Counted from the stretch's first letter, positions 1 through 9,115 are shown. The stretch: DNA of 64,000 bases from Erwinia sp050410775 (GCF_050410775.1 NZ_CP191229.1), one strand, 5' to 3'. Made by a program: numbers and translations. The notes: generated from the letters alone by a model not told the origin.

Positions 1-2272
1 CGGCAAAATCACCCTTCGTACCCAGCTCTATCCGGTAAGGATCGAGAGTGATATAGCTGCCCCCGGCGTTAAGAGTGATTTTCTTTTTAGCGACAAGGTG
101 AATTTCATCGTCCGTGCTGACAATCTCCAGCCCCTGTTTTGCCAGCAGCTGCATTTGATCGTTCTGCGCCTGAACCGTTACCGCGCCCTGGTTAGCGATA
201 AGCCTGACGCCCAGCTTGCGTACAAACAGGCTGAGGCCTTCACCCACGCCGATAAACAGACGTTTCATAACGCCCATATCGGCATTGGCCCCCGCGTTAA
301 AGATTAGATTGCGGGAAGCGGCCAGCTGCAGGTGCTGGCCACTGGCCAGAGCAATACCTTTTGGCGCACCAATCAGCGTAACCGCCTCCTGAAGCTTCTC
401 AATTTGTTCACGCATAAAGGCCAGCTGCGCTTCCAGCTGAGCGGGTTCCGCTTTGGCGGTTTTTGCATCGTCGGATAAGGCGCGCATCTGTTCAGCGGCC
501 TGTTTCAACCTTGCGGTCGCCTCTTCCATCGCCAGCATTTGCCCGTCCGCCAGAGGCTGTTTATCAGCGGTGATAAACACGCCCTTTCCGCCCCGTATCG
601 CTACGTGCGCGTCGGTTCGCAGCTCTGCCCCTTCTCCCCTGAGCGCACGCTGAGCATCTACGTTGTGCCCTATATTGAGTTGGGTTTTACCGCCATATTC
701 GGTGCCGAGCTTGATATGCTCTTCACCCCGCCTGTCCTCCATCCGGAGTTTGTTGTTAGCCGGTGTACGGATGACATTGCGCGTGCTGTTTTTTTCCGTA
801 ACGTGGTCCGGATGCCGGGAATCGTGCAGTGCATGTGCAATATATGGCCGGTCCGGATCGCCGTTATGAAAAGCAATAGCCACTTCCGTACCCTGAACCA
901 GCGGGAAGTGAAAGCCGTACATATCGCCGCCGTAGGGTTTTGCCAGCCGTACCGGCATACTTTCCAGGCCCGCTGCCTTATCGTCCCGGTCTGCATCAAA
1001 TCTCACCCGATAAAGCCCCGACGCGTCCTGCCAGGCGTACAGGTCATTTTCCTTTGCGCTGGTGATACGCGCCATCAGCGTCCCCTTCACTACCGGGCGC
1101 GCTTTCGCTTCGGGCCGCCAGAAACAGGTCTCGCTCCAGGGCGTAGCGGTAAACTCAACCTGCAGCGCGTTCTTACGGCTGGCAATGAACACCACCGACA
1201 CTACCGTCAGTTGTTCATTCAGCACCGCTGGCAGCTCAGGCGGCACTGCCTGATCGATCAGGGTGATCACCTGCGCCGGGCCCAGCAATGCATCATTACT
1301 CCTGCCGCTTATCCGGGTGCGGCGGCAAAGAAGGCGCTCGTGCTCAAGCCGTGCATAGAAGTTACCGGTTTCCAGCTTTGGCGAATATCTGTCGCCTGGC
1401 TCAGCGTGCCGCGTGCCGTAGCGCCACTCTTCCCCGTACGTCACGCCTTCCCCGTCCCCCCGCGTCATATCTGCCGGTGCCGACTCCTGCCGCAGTTGCG
1501 CCTGGTGAGGGTTGTAATCTCCGGTCATTACCGAGGCTGCCACCACGTCGTGCTCCACTTTGAGCATCCACGCCGATACCGTACCCCCATCATTCATGCC
1601 CGACGGGCTGCTCAGCGGCAGCTTTTTACCAAAGGTCCACGCGCCCGCGTTGTCGGAAAAGTGAATAACCTCCGTCTGAGTATCTGGCTGCAAAGTGAAG
1701 AAGTAATGGATACCGACTTCCGACAGCAGCCGCTCCACAAAGGCCAGATCGCTCTCCTGATACTGGTTTATCTGCTCACGCTGCGGGTAATCGGCCTTCA
1801 GCCGGAACTCATACTCCCAGCCCTTCAGCCCATGCTCCTTCAGGACCTGTTCCACCACCTCTGGCACCGACCTGTCGACGAAAAAACGGTGGCTGCGGAC
1901 CTGTCGCCTCAGCAGCGCGAGAAAAGGCTCCAGATCCAGCTCGTACAGCGTCTGGTCGGGGGAGCTTTTCAGTCGGCGAAAGGCTGTGACCACGCCGTGC
2001 ACGGTTTTTATCGTGACGGGTGGCTGTAATGTTCCCAGAATCGTTTCCGGCAGCGTACGCATCGTAAAGATGGTGCTTTTGCGCAGCGCCTGCACTGCGG
2101 GGATGTCGGGATTGGGGCTGGTAAAGCGGATGCGGTAACGATACAGCTCGCTCAGCGACTCCTGGCCCTGGAAGTCTTCAACATCGGTGAGGGCATCGCA
2201 GCCCTGAATGCTGAGGTGGTAGCGGTTGAGGCTGTGGAAAGAGGCTATCTCTTTTATCTGGCTGATGCCCAT
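1..2272 (-). CDS. vgrG: Type VI secretion system spike protein VgrG (TssI), 3' end outside the window
   Basis: VgrG trimers form the spike at the tip of the T6SS needle and carry effectors into target cells. The frame is open from an ATG at 2272 to base 1 with no stop, so at least 757 residues are present and the true C-terminus is missing. The N-terminus (MGISQIKEIASFHSLNRYHL) is VgrG-like. It is followed by the gp27-like region, a gp5-like OB region (VAIAFHNGDPDRPYIAHALHD) and the repetitive gp5/DUF2345 region (KGIALASGQHLQLAASRNLI; ITLNAGGSYITLDPYRIELG). A helical stretch rich in Glu, Gln and Ala lies just before DUF2345. Whether a C-terminal effector domain follows cannot be seen. No other T6SS core gene is in the window, so this is either an orphan vgrG island or the edge of a cluster to the left. 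Confidence 0.93.
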   Translation of the reverse strand, partial: MGISQIKEIASFHSLNRYHLSIQGCDALTDVEDFQGQESLSELYRYRIRFTSPNPDIPAVQALRKSTIFTMRTLPETILGTLQPPVTIKTVHGVVTAFRRLKSSPDQTLYELDLEPFLALLRRQVRSHRFFVDRSVPEVVEQVLKEHGLKGWEYEFRLKADYPQREQINQYQESDLAFVERLLSEVGIHYFFTLQPDTQTEVIHFSDNAGAWTFGKKLPLSSPSGMNDGGTVSAWMLKVEHDVVAASVMTGDYNPHQAQLRQESAPADMTRGDGEGVTYGEEWRYGTRHAEPGDRYSPKLETGNFYARLEHERLLCRRTRISGRSNDALLGPAQVITLIDQAVPPELPAVLNEQLTVVSVVFIASRKNALQVEFTATPWSETCFWRPEAKARPVVKGTLMARITSAKENDLYAWQDASGLYRVRFDADRDDKAAGLESMPVRLAKPYGGDMYGFHFPLVQGTEVAIAFHNGDPDRPYIAHALHDSRHPDHVTEKNSTRNVIRTPANNKLRMEDRRGEEHIKLGTEYGGKTQLNIGHNVDAQRALRGEGAELRTDAHVAIRGGKGVFITADKQPLADGQMLAMEEATARLKQAAEQMRALSDDAKTAKAEPAQLEAQLAFMREQIEKLQEAVTLIGAPKGIALASGQHLQLAASRNLIFNAGANADMGVMKRLFIGVGEGLSLFVRKLGVRLIANQGAVTVQAQNDQMQLLAKQGLEIVSTDDEIHLVAKKKITLNAGGSYITLDPYRIELGTKGDFA

Positions 2273-2680
2273 TGTGCGATTCCTTCGCGGTCAAAAATCA
2301 GATCTGTGGGGTCAATCCGTTACGAGTGCCAATCCTTGAGAACTACAGCGCTATTTCGGATCTGACAGAAAAGGTAATTCACTCTTTGCAAAGCTTAATT
2401 ACACAGTAAAAGAGCCAATCTAAAATAAAGAGTAGTGAGTGTTCTGTAAGCCAGATCAAAAGCTGAGATAAAAAAGCAGAAAAAAGTTGAAGGGGGTGAT
2501 AGCGAAACAGCAGAAGATTTAATGAAAAAGTACACCCGGAGGCATGAACAGCACCTTTCTCAAGCAGATAACCCACCTTTGAGATGCTGTTCAGCTTTCC
2601 AGGCATACTAACAGAGGATCCTTTTACATCCGTTCAGAAATAAAGCCGCTAAGCGCCACTTCTTCTGAACGGATCGGCAA
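2273..2680. other. Intergenic region between vgrG and the chemoreceptor gene
   Basis: About 400 bases, AT-rich between 2330 and 2600. It must carry the vgrG promoter and leader, but I see no clear sigma-70 site. A 75-codon minus-strand frame (2379-2606) has a hydrophobic middle but no recognisable family and is not called. A 12-bp inverted repeat just after the chemoreceptor stop is listed separately. Confidence 0.6.
2628..2674 (-). terminator. Inverted repeat after the chemoreceptor gene, possible terminator
   Basis: ATCCGTTCAGAA (2628-2639) and TTCTGAACGGAT (2663-2674) form a perfect 12-bp stem immediately downstream of the chemoreceptor stop codon. No U-run follows on the minus strand, so it may be a 3'-stabilising stem or a Rho-assisted end rather than a classical intrinsic terminator. 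Confidence 0.4.
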
Positions 2681-4354
2681 TCAGAACGTTTCCCAGCTAC
2701 CTTCATCCGCAGCCGGAGCCGGAGCCGGAGCAGCGACTTTACGCGCGGCTGGCTTCAGGGTACGGACAGCCGGTGCCGCAGCGCGAATGCCCTGCTCTTT
2801 ACGAACACGGAATACGGCAACAGCCTGCGTCAGACGGCTCGCCTGGTCTTCCAGTGCCGCCGCTGCGGTGGCAGACTCTTCCACCAGCGAGGCGTTTTGT
2901 TGGGTTACACGGTCCATCTCGGTAACGGCGGTGCCAACCTGGTCGATACCGCGGCTCTGTTCGTCAGAAGCAGAAGCGATTTCACCCATGATGTCGGTTA
3001 CGCGAGTCACGGCGTTCACGATATCGTTCATGGTTTCACCGGCGGTGCCAACCAGCACCGTACCGCTATCCACGCGGGCGACAGAATCTTCGATCAGCCC
3101 TTTAATCTCTTTTGCCGCCTGTGCGCTGCGCTGCGCCAGGTTGCGCACTTCACCCGCCACAACCGCAAATCCCCTGCCCTGCTCACCGGCACGCGCCGCT
3201 TCTACGGCAGCGTTCAGCGCCAGAATATTGGTCTGGAAAGCGATACCATCAATAACGCTGGTAATATCGGCGATCTTTTTCGAACTGCCGGCAATGTCGC
3301 TCATGGTTTTCACTACGCCATCAACCACTTTACCGCCTTTCAGCGCGGTTTCCGACGCGCTCAGCGCCAGCTGAGAGGCCTGACGGGCGTTCTCGGCGTT
3401 CTGCTTCACGGTGGCGGTCAGCTCTTCCATGCTGGCGGCCGTCTCTTCCAGAGAGGCAGCCTGCTGTTCGGTACGCGCGGAGAGATCGTTGTTGCCGGCA
3501 GCGATTTCGCTGGCGCCGGTATAAATCGCATCGGAACCGTCACGTACGTCGCTGACGGTGCGCACCAGAGACTGCTGCATTTCGAGAAGGCTGTTGGCCA
3601 GCACGGCCATTTCATTACGGCCTACAACCTCAATTTTATCGGTCAGGTCGCCGCTGGCGATCTTGCTGATATGGGCGATATTGGTCTGCAACGGCTTAAT
3701 CAGAACACGCTTCAGGCCAAACCAGCACAGCACGATAATCCCCACGACCAGTACCATAACGCCGGCGATAACCGACAGCATCATGTTATAAGCGCTCTGG
3801 TTTGCTGCCACGCCCTGCGCGGTCAGGACGTTCTGCGCATCACGCCAGGCGCTGTAAACTTCCTGCATTTCATTTTGTTTCTGTTCGACATTTTGCTTAT
3901 ACATCTCCACCAGCTGGCGGCTTTCCATCAGCTCAAGCATGGTATTAAGCGCAGAGGAATAATTACGGTACTGATCCTCAAGGCTGGCGATCAGCTTTGG
4001 ATCTGTGCCTGGCGTGTTAGGAATAGCGCGATAGGCCGCGAAAGATTTCTCTGCATCATTCAGCAGCGCACGTCCCTGCGTGCTGATAGCCTTTATCGAT
4101 TCGCTGTTGATACTGTTCGCAGTATCGCTCTGTAAACGCAGCATGCCCCGGTTCAGCGTGATGCGCGTCTGGTTGAGTGCGATCCAGGCATCGGTAAAGA
4201 GAGACACGTTCTGGCTGGAGCTCTGCGCAATCGCAAAATTATTTTTATCTTTGGTCAGCGCTTGAATAAATAACCCGCCGGAAATCAGCTGCAACGAGCC
4301 AAAAACCAGCAGAACGATTAAAAGACTGGTTACAACCTTAATACGTGTAAACAT
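2681..4354 (-). CDS. Methyl-accepting chemotaxis protein, Tsr-like
   Basis: Inner-membrane chemoreceptor of 557 residues (E. coli Tsr 551) that senses periplasmic ligands and controls CheA through CheW. Domains in order: TM1 (about 8-32), a periplasmic four-helix domain with the amino-acid-receptor signature NQTRITLNRGMLRL, TM2 (about 190-213), HAMP, methylation helices, the signalling hairpin (IAFQTNILALNAAVEAARAG) and a C-terminal WETF tail. In enteric receptors that pentapeptide end recruits CheR and CheB. The start chosen is ATG 4354 (AGGG upstream), because the longer frame adds an unsupported leader. The gene sits after cheW, separated from it by a terminator, and has its own sigma-28 promoter. 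Tsr (serine) is favoured over Tar by the binding-helix sequence, but ligand specificity is inferred. Confidence 0.93.
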   Translation of the reverse strand: MFTRIKVVTSLLIVLLVFGSLQLISGGLFIQALTKDKNNFAIAQSSSQNVSLFTDAWIALNQTRITLNRGMLRLQSDTANSINSESIKAISTQGRALLNDAEKSFAAYRAIPNTPGTDPKLIASLEDQYRNYSSALNTMLELMESRQLVEMYKQNVEQKQNEMQEVYSAWRDAQNVLTAQGVAANQSAYNMMLSVIAGVMVLVVGIIVLCWFGLKRVLIKPLQTNIAHISKIASGDLTDKIEVVGRNEMAVLANSLLEMQQSLVRTVSDVRDGSDAIYTGASEIAAGNNDLSARTEQQAASLEETAASMEELTATVKQNAENARQASQLALSASETALKGGKVVDGVVKTMSDIAGSSKKIADITSVIDGIAFQTNILALNAAVEAARAGEQGRGFAVVAGEVRNLAQRSAQAAKEIKGLIEDSVARVDSGTVLVGTAGETMNDIVNAVTRVTDIMGEIASASDEQSRGIDQVGTAVTEMDRVTQQNASLVEESATAAAALEDQASRLTQAVAVFRVRKEQGIRAAAPAVRTLKPAARKVAAPAPAPAADEGSWETF

Positions 4355-4394
4355 GAAGCACCCTTGGTGTGAATAAAATGGAACGTCACTGGAT

Positions 4395-4421
4395 CTATCG
4401 GCCTGGTATGGTGGAACTTTA
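4395..4421 (-). promoter_or_regulatory. Sigma-28 (FliA) promoter of the chemoreceptor gene
   Basis: On the minus strand TAAAGTTC (4421-4414), an 11-base spacer and GCCGATAG (4402-4395) match the FliA consensus TAAAGTTT-N11-GCCGATAA at 14 of 16 positions. It lies about 40 bases before ATG 4354. This makes the receptor gene a class 3 flagellar gene with its own promoter. Confidence 0.85.
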
Positions 4422-4501
4422 TGCGGATTGATGGCTATTTTGCAGTAATAGCTCTGGCAAAATAATTGATAAGCAGGCAAATTATTTGACTGTTAAGGGA
4501 T

Positions 4502-4528
4502 AAAAAAAGCCGATCGCGCTGGATCGGC
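4502..4528 (-). terminator. Intrinsic terminator of the mot-che operon
   Basis: On the minus strand GCCGATC-loop-GATCGGC (4528-4509) is followed by seven T residues (4508-4502). It lies just after the cheW stop and separates motA-motB-cheA-cheW from the independently transcribed receptor gene. Confidence 0.85.
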
Positions 4529-4549
4529 CCTCTTATGATGTGGGTAGCC

Positions 4550-5047
4550 TTATGCGCTGCGCAGCGTATCCATCAACGCCATCTCTTCGCTGCTGAGCAG
4601 CTTCTCAATATCAACCAGGATCAGCATGCGTTCATTGATCGCACCGAGGCCGGTCAGATATTCAGTAGACATAGTGACCGCAAATTCAGGTGAAGGACGG
4701 ATTTGATCCTGAGTTAGCGACAGAACGTCGGAGACGCCGTCAACCACAATCCCCACCACGCGCTGTTCAAGATTGAGCACGATCACAACGGTATTATCGT
4801 TATATTCAACATCCGGCTGCGCGAATTTAATACGCAGATCGATAATTGGCACAATAACGCCACGCAGGTTCGTGACCCCTTTGATGAACTGAGGGGTGTT
4901 GGCGATACGGGTCACCTGATCGTAACCACGGATCTCCTGCACTTTTAAAATATCAATGCCGTACTCTTCGTCACCCAGTGTAAACACCAGAAACTCCTGA
5001 CCCACAGTTTCGCCAGCGAGTTTAGTGACAGTTGCCATTCCAGTCAT
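4550..5047 (-). CDS. cheW: Chemotaxis coupling protein CheW
   Basis: Cytoplasmic adaptor that links chemoreceptor hairpins to the P5 domain of CheA. It has 165 residues (E. coli 167) and one CheW/SH3-like domain. It is almost colinear with E. coli CheW: EFLVFTLGDEEYGIDILKVQ, then IKGVTNLRGVIVPIIDLRIKF with the conserved receptor/CheA-binding loop, and VVGIVVDGVSDVLSL. ATG 5047 gives the family N-terminus (MTGM). It is the last gene of the motA-motB-cheA-cheW operon, 23 bases after cheA and followed by an intrinsic terminator. Confidence 0.98.
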   Translation of the reverse strand: MTGMATVTKLAGETVGQEFLVFTLGDEEYGIDILKVQEIRGYDQVTRIANTPQFIKGVTNLRGVIVPIIDLRIKFAQPDVEYNDNTVVIVLNLEQRVVGIVVDGVSDVLSLTQDQIRPSPEFAVTMSTEYLTGLGAINERMLILVDIEKLLSSEEMALMDTLRSA

Positions 5048-5070
5048 AGTTTTACCCTTAATCGGTTAAG

Positions 5071-7056
5071 TCAGGCTGCGGCTCCCGCCACGCGCTTTTC
5101 ACGGTTGAGAGACTGAAGTGCCGATACATCGACAATCAGCGCCACGCTACCATCGCCAAGGATGGTGGCCGCCGAGATACCCGGCACTTTGCGATAGTTA
5201 CTTTCCAGGTTTTTAACCACAACCTGATGCTGACCAATCAGCTGATCTACCAGCAGCGCGTAGCGCTTTCCGGCACTTTGCAGAATAACCACGATCCCCT
5301 GCGTCGCTTCGGTTTTCGCCCCCTGCACGTCAAACACGTTCCACAACTCAACCAGCGGCAGGTATTCTCCGCGGACTTCCAGCACGCGTTCGCCGCCGGC
5401 CAGCGGATGCAGATCGTCTGCCAGCGGCTGGAGCGACTCCATCACCGCATTCAGCGGCAGAATGAAGACTTCATCCGCCACGCGCACGGACATGCCGTCC
5501 AGGATCGCCAGCGTCAGCGGCAGCAGGATACGGATAGTGGTGCCTTTACCCTGCTTAGAGGAGATTTCGACGTGACCGCCCATCTCCTGAATATTCCTTT
5601 TCACCACATCCATGCCCACGCCGCGGCCGGAGACGTCAGTCACCTGCTCCGCCGTAGAGAAGCCTGGGGCGAAAATGAGCATACCCACCTCTTCATCGCT
5701 CATCGTTTCGCTGACCGGCAGCCCGGAAGAGAGCGCCTTGGCCAGGATGCGTTCGCGATTCAGCCCGGCGCCATCATCGTTAACTTCGATACAGATGTTG
5801 CCGCCCTGATGTTCCGCAGAAAGCGTCAGGTTGCCGACGGCGTGTTTGCCCGCCGCCAGACGTTTCTCCGGCGACTCGATGCCGTGATCCAGGCTGTTAC
5901 GCACCAGGTGGGTTAACGGATCGATAATACGTTCGATCAGGCTCTTATCGAGTTCGGTAGAGCTTCCCATCAGCGTCAGTTCAACTTCTTTACCCAGCTT
6001 GCTGGCCAAATCGCGCACCAGGCGCGGGAAGCGGCTGAAAACATACTCCATCGGCATCATACGGATGGACATCACCGACTCCTGGAGGTCGCGGGCGTTG
6101 CGCTCCAGCTGGCCCATGCTGTTCAGCAGGTCGCCGTGGGCTACCGGGTCAAGCTCATTAGAACGCTGCGCCAGCATCGACTGCGTGATCACCAGTTCGC
6201 CCACCAGGTTTATCAACTGATCGACTTTTTCTACCGCAACGCGGATGCTGGTGGATTCACTCGCTTTCGGCGCAGCCTTCTTCGCGCTATCACGCTTAGC
6301 GACAGGCGCAGCCTCGCTCACGACAGCGGGCTCAGGCGCGGCTTCAACAATCGCCTCAACGACGGCTGGCGCTGGTGAAGCGACGGCTGGCGCATTAATA
6401 AACTTGATCTGTGATTCATCGATCACAAAGCAGAGGACGGCGACAATATCATCCTGATCCACAGAGGAATCGAGGGTGACTTCAACCGACGTTTCGCCCT
6501 TGATCACATCCGATACGGTACCGAGATTGCCCAGCTCTTCCAGCATCAGCGGAATTTCTGTCGGCTTCAGATCGACCAGCGCCAGGCGCAGCGCGCCAGC
6601 GGTAGTGGCCGGGGCCGATGCGGGCGCTTCGGTTGCCACTATTGCCGGATCAATCACTTCACCTTTGGCTTCCAGAGCCAGCTGGCGCAGCGCCTGGCAG
6701 ATGTATGCAAACGTCTCGGCATTTGGCTCCGTGGCGGTTTTATAGGCATCCAGCTGTTCCTGCATAATATCTTTGGTTTCCAAAAACAGGTTGATGATGT
6801 CGGTGCTTAACTGCATTTCGCCGCGGCGGGCACCGTCGAGAATATTTTCCAGAATGTGCGTCGTTTCCTGCAGCACGGTAAAACCAAAGGTCCCTGCCCC
6901 GCCTTTTATAGAGTGGGCCGCCCGGAAGATAGCGTTAAGCTGTTCCGAATCGGGTTCCTGGGGATCTAACCCCAGCAGGTGTTGTTCCATGTCGGCCAAC
7001 AGTTCGTCGGCTTCATCGAAAAACGTCTGGTAAAAATCGCTGATATCCATGCTCAC
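5071..7056 (-). CDS. cheA: Chemotaxis histidine kinase CheA
   Basis: Kinase that autophosphorylates and passes phosphate to CheY and CheB. It has 661 residues (E. coli 654). P1 HPt carries the phospho-acceptor His48 in HSIKGG. P2 lies at about 160-225, followed by a long Ala/Pro/Val linker that explains the extra length. P3 is the dimerisation domain. P4 shows the N box (HLVRNSLDHGIE), G1 (NDDGAGLN), F box (FAPGFSTA) and G2 (GRGVGMDVVKRN). P5 is the CheW-like regulatory domain. The start is GTG 7056 with AGAGGTGA upstream, giving MSMDISDF exactly as in E. coli. The motB stop lies inside that ribosome-binding region, so translation is coupled. Met98 is conserved at the position of the internal start that makes CheA-short in E. 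coli. Confidence 0.98.
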   Translation of the reverse strand: MSMDISDFYQTFFDEADELLADMEQHLLGLDPQEPDSEQLNAIFRAAHSIKGGAGTFGFTVLQETTHILENILDGARRGEMQLSTDIINLFLETKDIMQEQLDAYKTATEPNAETFAYICQALRQLALEAKGEVIDPAIVATEAPASAPATTAGALRLALVDLKPTEIPLMLEELGNLGTVSDVIKGETSVEVTLDSSVDQDDIVAVLCFVIDESQIKFINAPAVASPAPAVVEAIVEAAPEPAVVSEAAPVAKRDSAKKAAPKASESTSIRVAVEKVDQLINLVGELVITQSMLAQRSNELDPVAHGDLLNSMGQLERNARDLQESVMSIRMMPMEYVFSRFPRLVRDLASKLGKEVELTLMGSSTELDKSLIERIIDPLTHLVRNSLDHGIESPEKRLAAGKHAVGNLTLSAEHQGGNICIEVNDDGAGLNRERILAKALSSGLPVSETMSDEEVGMLIFAPGFSTAEQVTDVSGRGVGMDVVKRNIQEMGGHVEISSKQGKGTTIRILLPLTLAILDGMSVRVADEVFILPLNAVMESLQPLADDLHPLAGGERVLEVRGEYLPLVELWNVFDVQGAKTEATQGIVVILQSAGKRYALLVDQLIGQHQVVVKNLESNYRKVPGISAATILGDGSVALIVDVSALQSLNREKRVAGAAA

Positions 7057-7060
7057 GGTA

Positions 7061-8098
7061 TCACCTCTGCTGTGAGTCGCGATCGGTCTGGGCCGCTGAC
7101 GCAGGCGCTACCGGGGCAGGCGCCACCGGTACTGCCTGACTGTCCGCAGGCTCAGCCTGTGGGAGTTGAGGGTCTGGGTTTTTGCTGGCATCGCCGGGTA
7201 TCGCCGGTGCCGCTATATTTTTAAAACTTGCCGGATCGGGGTCGCTAATCTGCACGACATCGCTTTCCGAGTTTTCCTTTTCAATCTGCTCTTCGGTATC
7301 GTGGTTTAACACCAGCAGGCTGATTCGGCGGTTAACGGCATCATCCGCGCCGCGGTTTTTCAGTTTCATGGTATCGGCCATGCCGACCACACGAAGCATT
7401 TTGTCACCGGCCAGGCCACCGATGGTCAGTTCACGGCGAGAGGCGTTAGCGCGATCGGCTGACAGCTCCCAGTTACTGTATCCCCGGTCACCGTTGCCGT
7501 ACTGGATATCATCCGTATGTCCGGCCAGGCTGATCCTGTTTGGTATGTCATTCAGAATGGGCGCGATAGCACGCAATATGTCGCGCATATAGGGCTCAAC
7601 GTCCGAACTCCCGGTTTTAAACATCGGCCGGTTCTGGCTGTCAATAATCTGAATACGCAGCCCCTGCTCGACCATGTTAATAATTAAATGAGGCCGTAAT
7701 GCACGCAGTCGGGGATCGGCTTCGATCAGCTGATCCAGCCTTTCGCGCAGTCGGTTAAGCCGGATGTCTTCCAGCTTGCGCTTCTGCGCATCCATCGACA
7801 TAACTTTATGCACTTCCCCCTGCTGTTGCGTGGGATCTTCCCCACCGCCCGGAATCGGACTCACGCTGTCGCTGCTGCGGGCCCCACCGGTCACCGCCGT
7901 CTTTAGCGGCGTTTTAAAGTAATCAGCAATCTGCACCCGCTGCTGGGGAGTAGAGATCGAAATCAGCCACATCACCATAAAAAAGGCCATCATGGCGGTC
8001 ATGAAGTCTGCGTAAGCAATTTTCCATGAACCGTGTGCGCCATCATGACTCTTATGCTTCTTGCGCTTAACCAGCACAATAGGGTGATTGTTCTTCAT
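7061..8098 (-). CDS. motB: Flagellar stator protein MotB
   Basis: Peptidoglycan-anchored stator subunit. With MotA it forms the proton channel that drives flagellar rotation. It has 345 residues (E. coli 308). There is one transmembrane helix near 27-50 carrying the channel aspartate (Asp31 in WKIAYADFMTAMMAFF, equivalent to E. coli Asp32). Next come the plug/linker and an OmpA-like peptidoglycan-binding domain (ISLAGHTDD; NWELSADRANASRREL). The tail beyond about residue 265 is long and rich in Pro/Ala, which accounts for the extra length. ATG 8098 overlaps the motA TGA (ATGA), so the two are translationally coupled. Confidence 0.97.
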   Translation of the reverse strand: MKNNHPIVLVKRKKHKSHDGAHGSWKIAYADFMTAMMAFFMVMWLISISTPQQRVQIADYFKTPLKTAVTGGARSSDSVSPIPGGGEDPTQQQGEVHKVMSMDAQKRKLEDIRLNRLRERLDQLIEADPRLRALRPHLIINMVEQGLRIQIIDSQNRPMFKTGSSDVEPYMRDILRAIAPILNDIPNRISLAGHTDDIQYGNGDRGYSNWELSADRANASRRELTIGGLAGDKMLRVVGMADTMKLKNRGADDAVNRRISLLVLNHDTEEQIEKENSESDVVQISDPDPASFKNIAAPAIPGDASKNPDPQLPQAEPADSQAVPVAPAPVAPASAAQTDRDSQQR

Positions 8099-8982
8099 GC
8101 GTCCTGATCCGATGTCTGTTTCGCGGGCGATTTCGCGTTACGGACGTGCTCCTCCAGTTCGGTAAACGACGGTCGTTCCGTTGAGTAGAGCGTTTTACGG
8201 CCAAATTCAACGGCGATCTGCGGCGCGTATCCATTCAGACTGGAGAGCAGCGTCACCTTAATGCACTGCATCATTTTGGTGGACTCAGCACACTTCTGGC
8301 GCAGTACGCTAGCCAGCGGAGAGACAAATCCATAGGCCAGCAGGATGCCAAGGAAAGTTCCGACCATCGCGTGGGCAACCATTTCGCCCAGCTCGGCTGC
8401 CGGACGATCTGCTGACGCCAGGGTATGCACCACGCCCATTACCGCCGCCACGATGCCGAAAGCGGGAAGAGAGTCTCCAACTGCGCCGATGGCCGTTGCA
8501 GGAACGTCACATTCATGCTCGTAGGTTTCAATCTCTTCATCCATCAGCGCTTCGATTTCAAACGCGTTCATATTTCCGCTCACCATCAGGCGTAAATAAT
8601 CGGTAATGAAGTCCACTAATCTTTTATCGGCAAGAATGCGCGGGTAATTAGCAAAAATTTCGCTGTCCTGCGGACTTTCAATATCCTGCTCCAGCGACAG
8701 CATCCCCTGCTGACGGGATTTCGCCATCAGCCGGTAGAGCAGCGCCATCAGATCCATATAAACGGCTTTATTATATTTTGAGCCGCGCATCAGAAGCGGG
8801 AAGGCTTTAAGCGTTGCTTTGATCGCCTTGCCGTTATTGCCCACAATAAATGCGCCTACCCCGGCGCCGCCTATTATCAGCAGTTCTGAAGGTTGATAAA
8901 GCGCGCCAAGATGGCCACCAACTATGGCATAACCGCCCAACACCGACGCGGTAACCAGGATGTACCCTATAATAATTAACAC
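8095..8982 (-). CDS. motA: Flagellar stator protein MotA
   Basis: Inner-membrane stator subunit that pushes on FliG of the rotor. It has four predicted membrane helices and a large cytoplasmic loop. It has 295 residues, equal to E. coli MotA. The functional loop and helices 3-4 are conserved (VGDSLPAFGIVAAVMGVVH; ADRPAAELGEMVAHAMVGTF). I chose GTG 8982, because AAGGA lies six bases upstream and the product then starts MLIIIGYILV like E. coli MLILLGYLVV. The TTG at 8988 sits on top of that ribosome-binding site. It is the first gene of the operon, and no convincing sigma-28 promoter is visible in the short gap after the flhC terminator. Confidence 0.97.
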   Translation of the reverse strand: MLIIIGYILVTASVLGGYAIVGGHLGALYQPSELLIIGGAGVGAFIVGNNGKAIKATLKAFPLLMRGSKYNKAVYMDLMALLYRLMAKSRQQGMLSLEQDIESPQDSEIFANYPRILADKRLVDFITDYLRLMVSGNMNAFEIEALMDEEIETYEHECDVPATAIGAVGDSLPAFGIVAAVMGVVHTLASADRPAAELGEMVAHAMVGTFLGILLAYGFVSPLASVLRQKCAESTKMMQCIKVTLLSSLNGYAPQIAVEFGRKTLYSTERPSFTELEEHVRNAKSPAKQTSDQDA

Positions 8983-9059
8983 ATTCAATCCTTACGTCTG
9001 GTGACGAGTGGGTGGATGATTCCTGACTGCGCCAGGCCCTTTCATTCAGCCTCAGGCAA

Positions 9060-9089
9060 AAAAAAAGCAGCGGTTAAATAACCGCTGCT
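9060..9089 (-). terminator. Intrinsic terminator after flhC
   Basis: AGCAGCGGTT (9066-9075) and AACCGCTGCT (9080-9089) form a perfect 10-bp stem with a 4-base loop. On the minus strand a run of T follows the stem (A-run up to 9066 on the plus strand). It separates flhDC from motA. Confidence 0.9.
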
Positions 9090-9115
9090 GGATTCATTCC
9101 ACGTGGGGAGCTCTG

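Noticed and set aside
539..2029. 496-codon plus-strand open frame
   Set aside because: It is exactly antisense, in register, to vgrG, whose own frame gives a clear family match. The plus product is Arg/His/Pro-rich with no family resemblance.
2379..2606. 75-codon minus-strand frame with a hydrophobic middle
   Set aside because: No ribosome-binding site of note, no family, located in AT-rich non-coding DNA.
2897..4135. 412-codon plus-strand frame over the chemoreceptor gene
   Set aside because: Antisense shadow of a gene with unmistakable MCP domains.
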